6,455 nt of DNA from contig CAZCIU010000104.1 in assembly GCA_964498765.1 (NCBI GenBank), forward strand, positions 1-6,455, read 5' to 3'. The DNA comes from UPXZ01 sp964498765. Lineage in GTDB: Bacteria > Bacteroidota > Bacteroidia > Bacteroidales > Paludibacteraceae. The position numbers and the translations under genes are program-made. The notes below the pieces were generated by a model. The model had not been told where the DNA came from, searched no databases, and was given only the letters and a program-made list of their open reading frames with translations. This document shows, in pieces, positions 5,631 to 6,455 of this stretch (position 1 is its first letter; the number at the start of each line of letters is the position of its first letter).

Positions 5631-5658
5631 TCACAGAAGTAGAGAAATGGAAATCAAG

Positions 5659-6117
5659 CTATGCTTTCAGACTTTCCAGAAGGCTGTTATTTTCGATTAC
5701 GAGTTGAATTGTACCCGTGAGTTCGGTGTAAAGCAGGTCGTATTCCGGCTTTTCGTCAAACGTATCATCGGGATTGTATTTGTCAATGGTTGCTTTCACG
5801 GCATCATTTTTCAGTAGTAGCAAACTCAATTTCGAGGTAAGTTCGGCAGGCACTTCGGCTGAAAATTCGTTATCGAGAATTTGCTCGATAAAAAAGAATT
5901 CCGAAAAATGCAGTCCTTCAAACAATACCTGCAACGCGGTTTCGTCGGCTTCGGCAGGCGTTGCACCCGCCAGAAAACTTTCCTCATAAACTTTTGCCGA
6001 GGCATCGGAACGCTCGGCGATAAACCGCTCGTCGCCCAACCGGTGCGGATGATAGTCTTTCAAGTAAGTTTCCAACCTCAATCGGTAATACGATAATTCT
6101 TTTTTTTCTGTTTTCAT
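5659..6117 (-). CDS. DUF1896 family protein
   Basis: The 152-residue acidic product matches the DUF1896 family in length and pattern: the opening ELSYYRLRLETYLKDYHP (7-24), the helix ALQVLFEGLHFS (61-72), a variable middle with NEFSAEVP (83-90), and the closing EYDLLYTELTGTIQ (125-138). The family is found mainly on conjugative elements of Bacteroides and relatives, and its biochemical role is unknown. No membrane segment or signal peptide is seen. The gene starts 12 bases after the integrase stop on the same strand, so the two are probably co-transcribed. The start ATG at 6117 gives the usual MK-rich head seen in family members. Confidence 0.88.
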   Translation of the reverse strand: MKTEKKELSYYRLRLETYLKDYHPHRLGDERFIAERSDASAKVYEESFLAGATPAEADETALQVLFEGLHFSEFFFIEQILDNEFSAEVPAELTSKLSLLLLKNDAVKATIDKYNPDDTFDEKPEYDLLYTELTGTIQLVIENNSLLESLKA

Positions 6118-6129
6118 AATGTGAGTGTT

Positions 6130-6455
6130 TTAGGGGTTAATATTCATTGAATTAGAAAAGCTTCCCAATTTTGCAGACAATGCCAACATGTCTGCCTCTA
6201 ACTTTTTATTGGTAATTTTCGCATAGATTTGCGTAGTTTGAATTTTATTATGTCCGAGCATTTTTGAGACGGTTTCAATCGGAACACCCTTGCTTAAACT
6301 CATTGTTGCGAATGTATGACGTGCGAGGTGCGTGGTAAGCAGTCTTTTTATTCCGCACAGATCACCGATTTCTTTGAGGTAAGCATTCATTTTCTGATTT
6401 GACAAAACGGGAAGAAGTTTTTCGTCTTTTCTTGTTTCGGCGTATTTTTCAATTA
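6130..6455 (-). CDS. Tyrosine recombinase (integrase), C-terminal part
   Basis: The frame is open from the right edge and ends at TAA 6132-6130, giving 107 visible residues of the catalytic domain. The motifs are HLARH (visible residues 42-46: H, R and the following H of box II), LGH (66-68) and the nucleophile region TTQIYAKI, with Y77 as the likely catalytic tyrosine. The first catalytic arginine and the core-binding and arm-binding domains lie beyond the edge. Such enzymes cut and join attachment sites to integrate and excise the element. The pattern fits integrases of Bacteroidota mobile elements. An apparent start at 6405 is TTG within the gene, not a real start. The end, NSMNINP, looks intact. 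No attachment site is visible in the window. Confidence 0.93.
   Translation of the reverse strand, partial: IEKYAETRKDEKLLPVLSNQKMNAYLKEIGDLCGIKRLLTTHLARHTFATMSLSKGVPIETVSKMLGHNKIQTTQIYAKITNKKLEADMLALSAKLGSFSNSMNINP

Larger units (their letters stand above)
5326..5658. other. Structured non-coding block between DUF1896 and the accessory genes
   Basis: No convincing gene is seen in these 333 bases. Several frames on both strands stay open in the more GC-rich middle, but the minus-strand one lacks an ATG and the predicted peptides are Arg/Pro-rich, unlike the neighbours. The block contains the long imperfect hairpin at 5400-5479 and the hairpin at 5599-5630. Its place before a run of co-directed genes suggests a leader or regulatory region. 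I found no good TTG-N19-TAnnTTTG promoter in it. Confidence 0.55.

Noticed and set aside
6118..6455. Attachment site next to the integrase
   Set aside because: The visible end of the integrase runs straight into DUF1896 and no tRNA end or direct repeat is visible; the site, if near, would lie beyond the right edge.

Overview
The window looks like part of an integrated mobile element in a member of the Bacteroidota. The evidence is family content: a tyrosine recombinase, a DUF1896 protein, and an adjacent PcfK-like/PcfJ-like pair, a set typical of conjugative or integrative elements of Bacteroides relatives. Genes start after A-rich leaders with little Shine-Dalgarno sequence, and one promoter matches the Bacteroidota TTG-N19-TAnnTTTG form. 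Every supported gene lies on the minus strand, so transcription runs from the right edge to the left edge. No tRNA, rRNA, CRISPR array or insertion sequence was seen.

In order of transcription: (1) 6455-5659 holds the C-terminal catalytic part of the integrase, cut by the right edge, followed 12 bases later by a DUF1896 gene. (2) 5658-5326 holds no convincing gene. It has a weak hairpin after DUF1896 and a long imperfect hairpin at 5400-5479. (3) 5325-3432 is a tight run of six small genes of unknown function (56, 178, 53, 100, 75 and 157 codons). Several overlap or nearly touch; one encodes a small membrane protein. The 53-codon gene is easily missed because it is so short. (4) 3378-1685 is the PcfK-like/PcfJ-like pair, joined by an ATGA stop/start overlap and followed by a hairpin terminator at 1568-1600.

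(5) Positions 1-1208 hold the most interesting item: a long open frame that runs off the left edge. It encodes at least 402 residues of a SIR2-family NAD-binding protein of the type found in anti-phage defence systems. It carries FLLGSGCS, FTTNYD and KLHGSVNW motifs. It is clearly more AT-rich than the element genes and has its own predicted promoter, which lies inside a perfect 14-base inverted repeat. This suggests a separately controlled defence cargo gene next to the transfer genes. The usual partner, a HerA-type ATPase, would lie beyond the left edge and cannot be seen.

The genes read as element backbone (integrase, DUF1896, PcfK/PcfJ) with an accessory set of unknown small genes and a defence gene. 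Functions for the small genes are not claimed.
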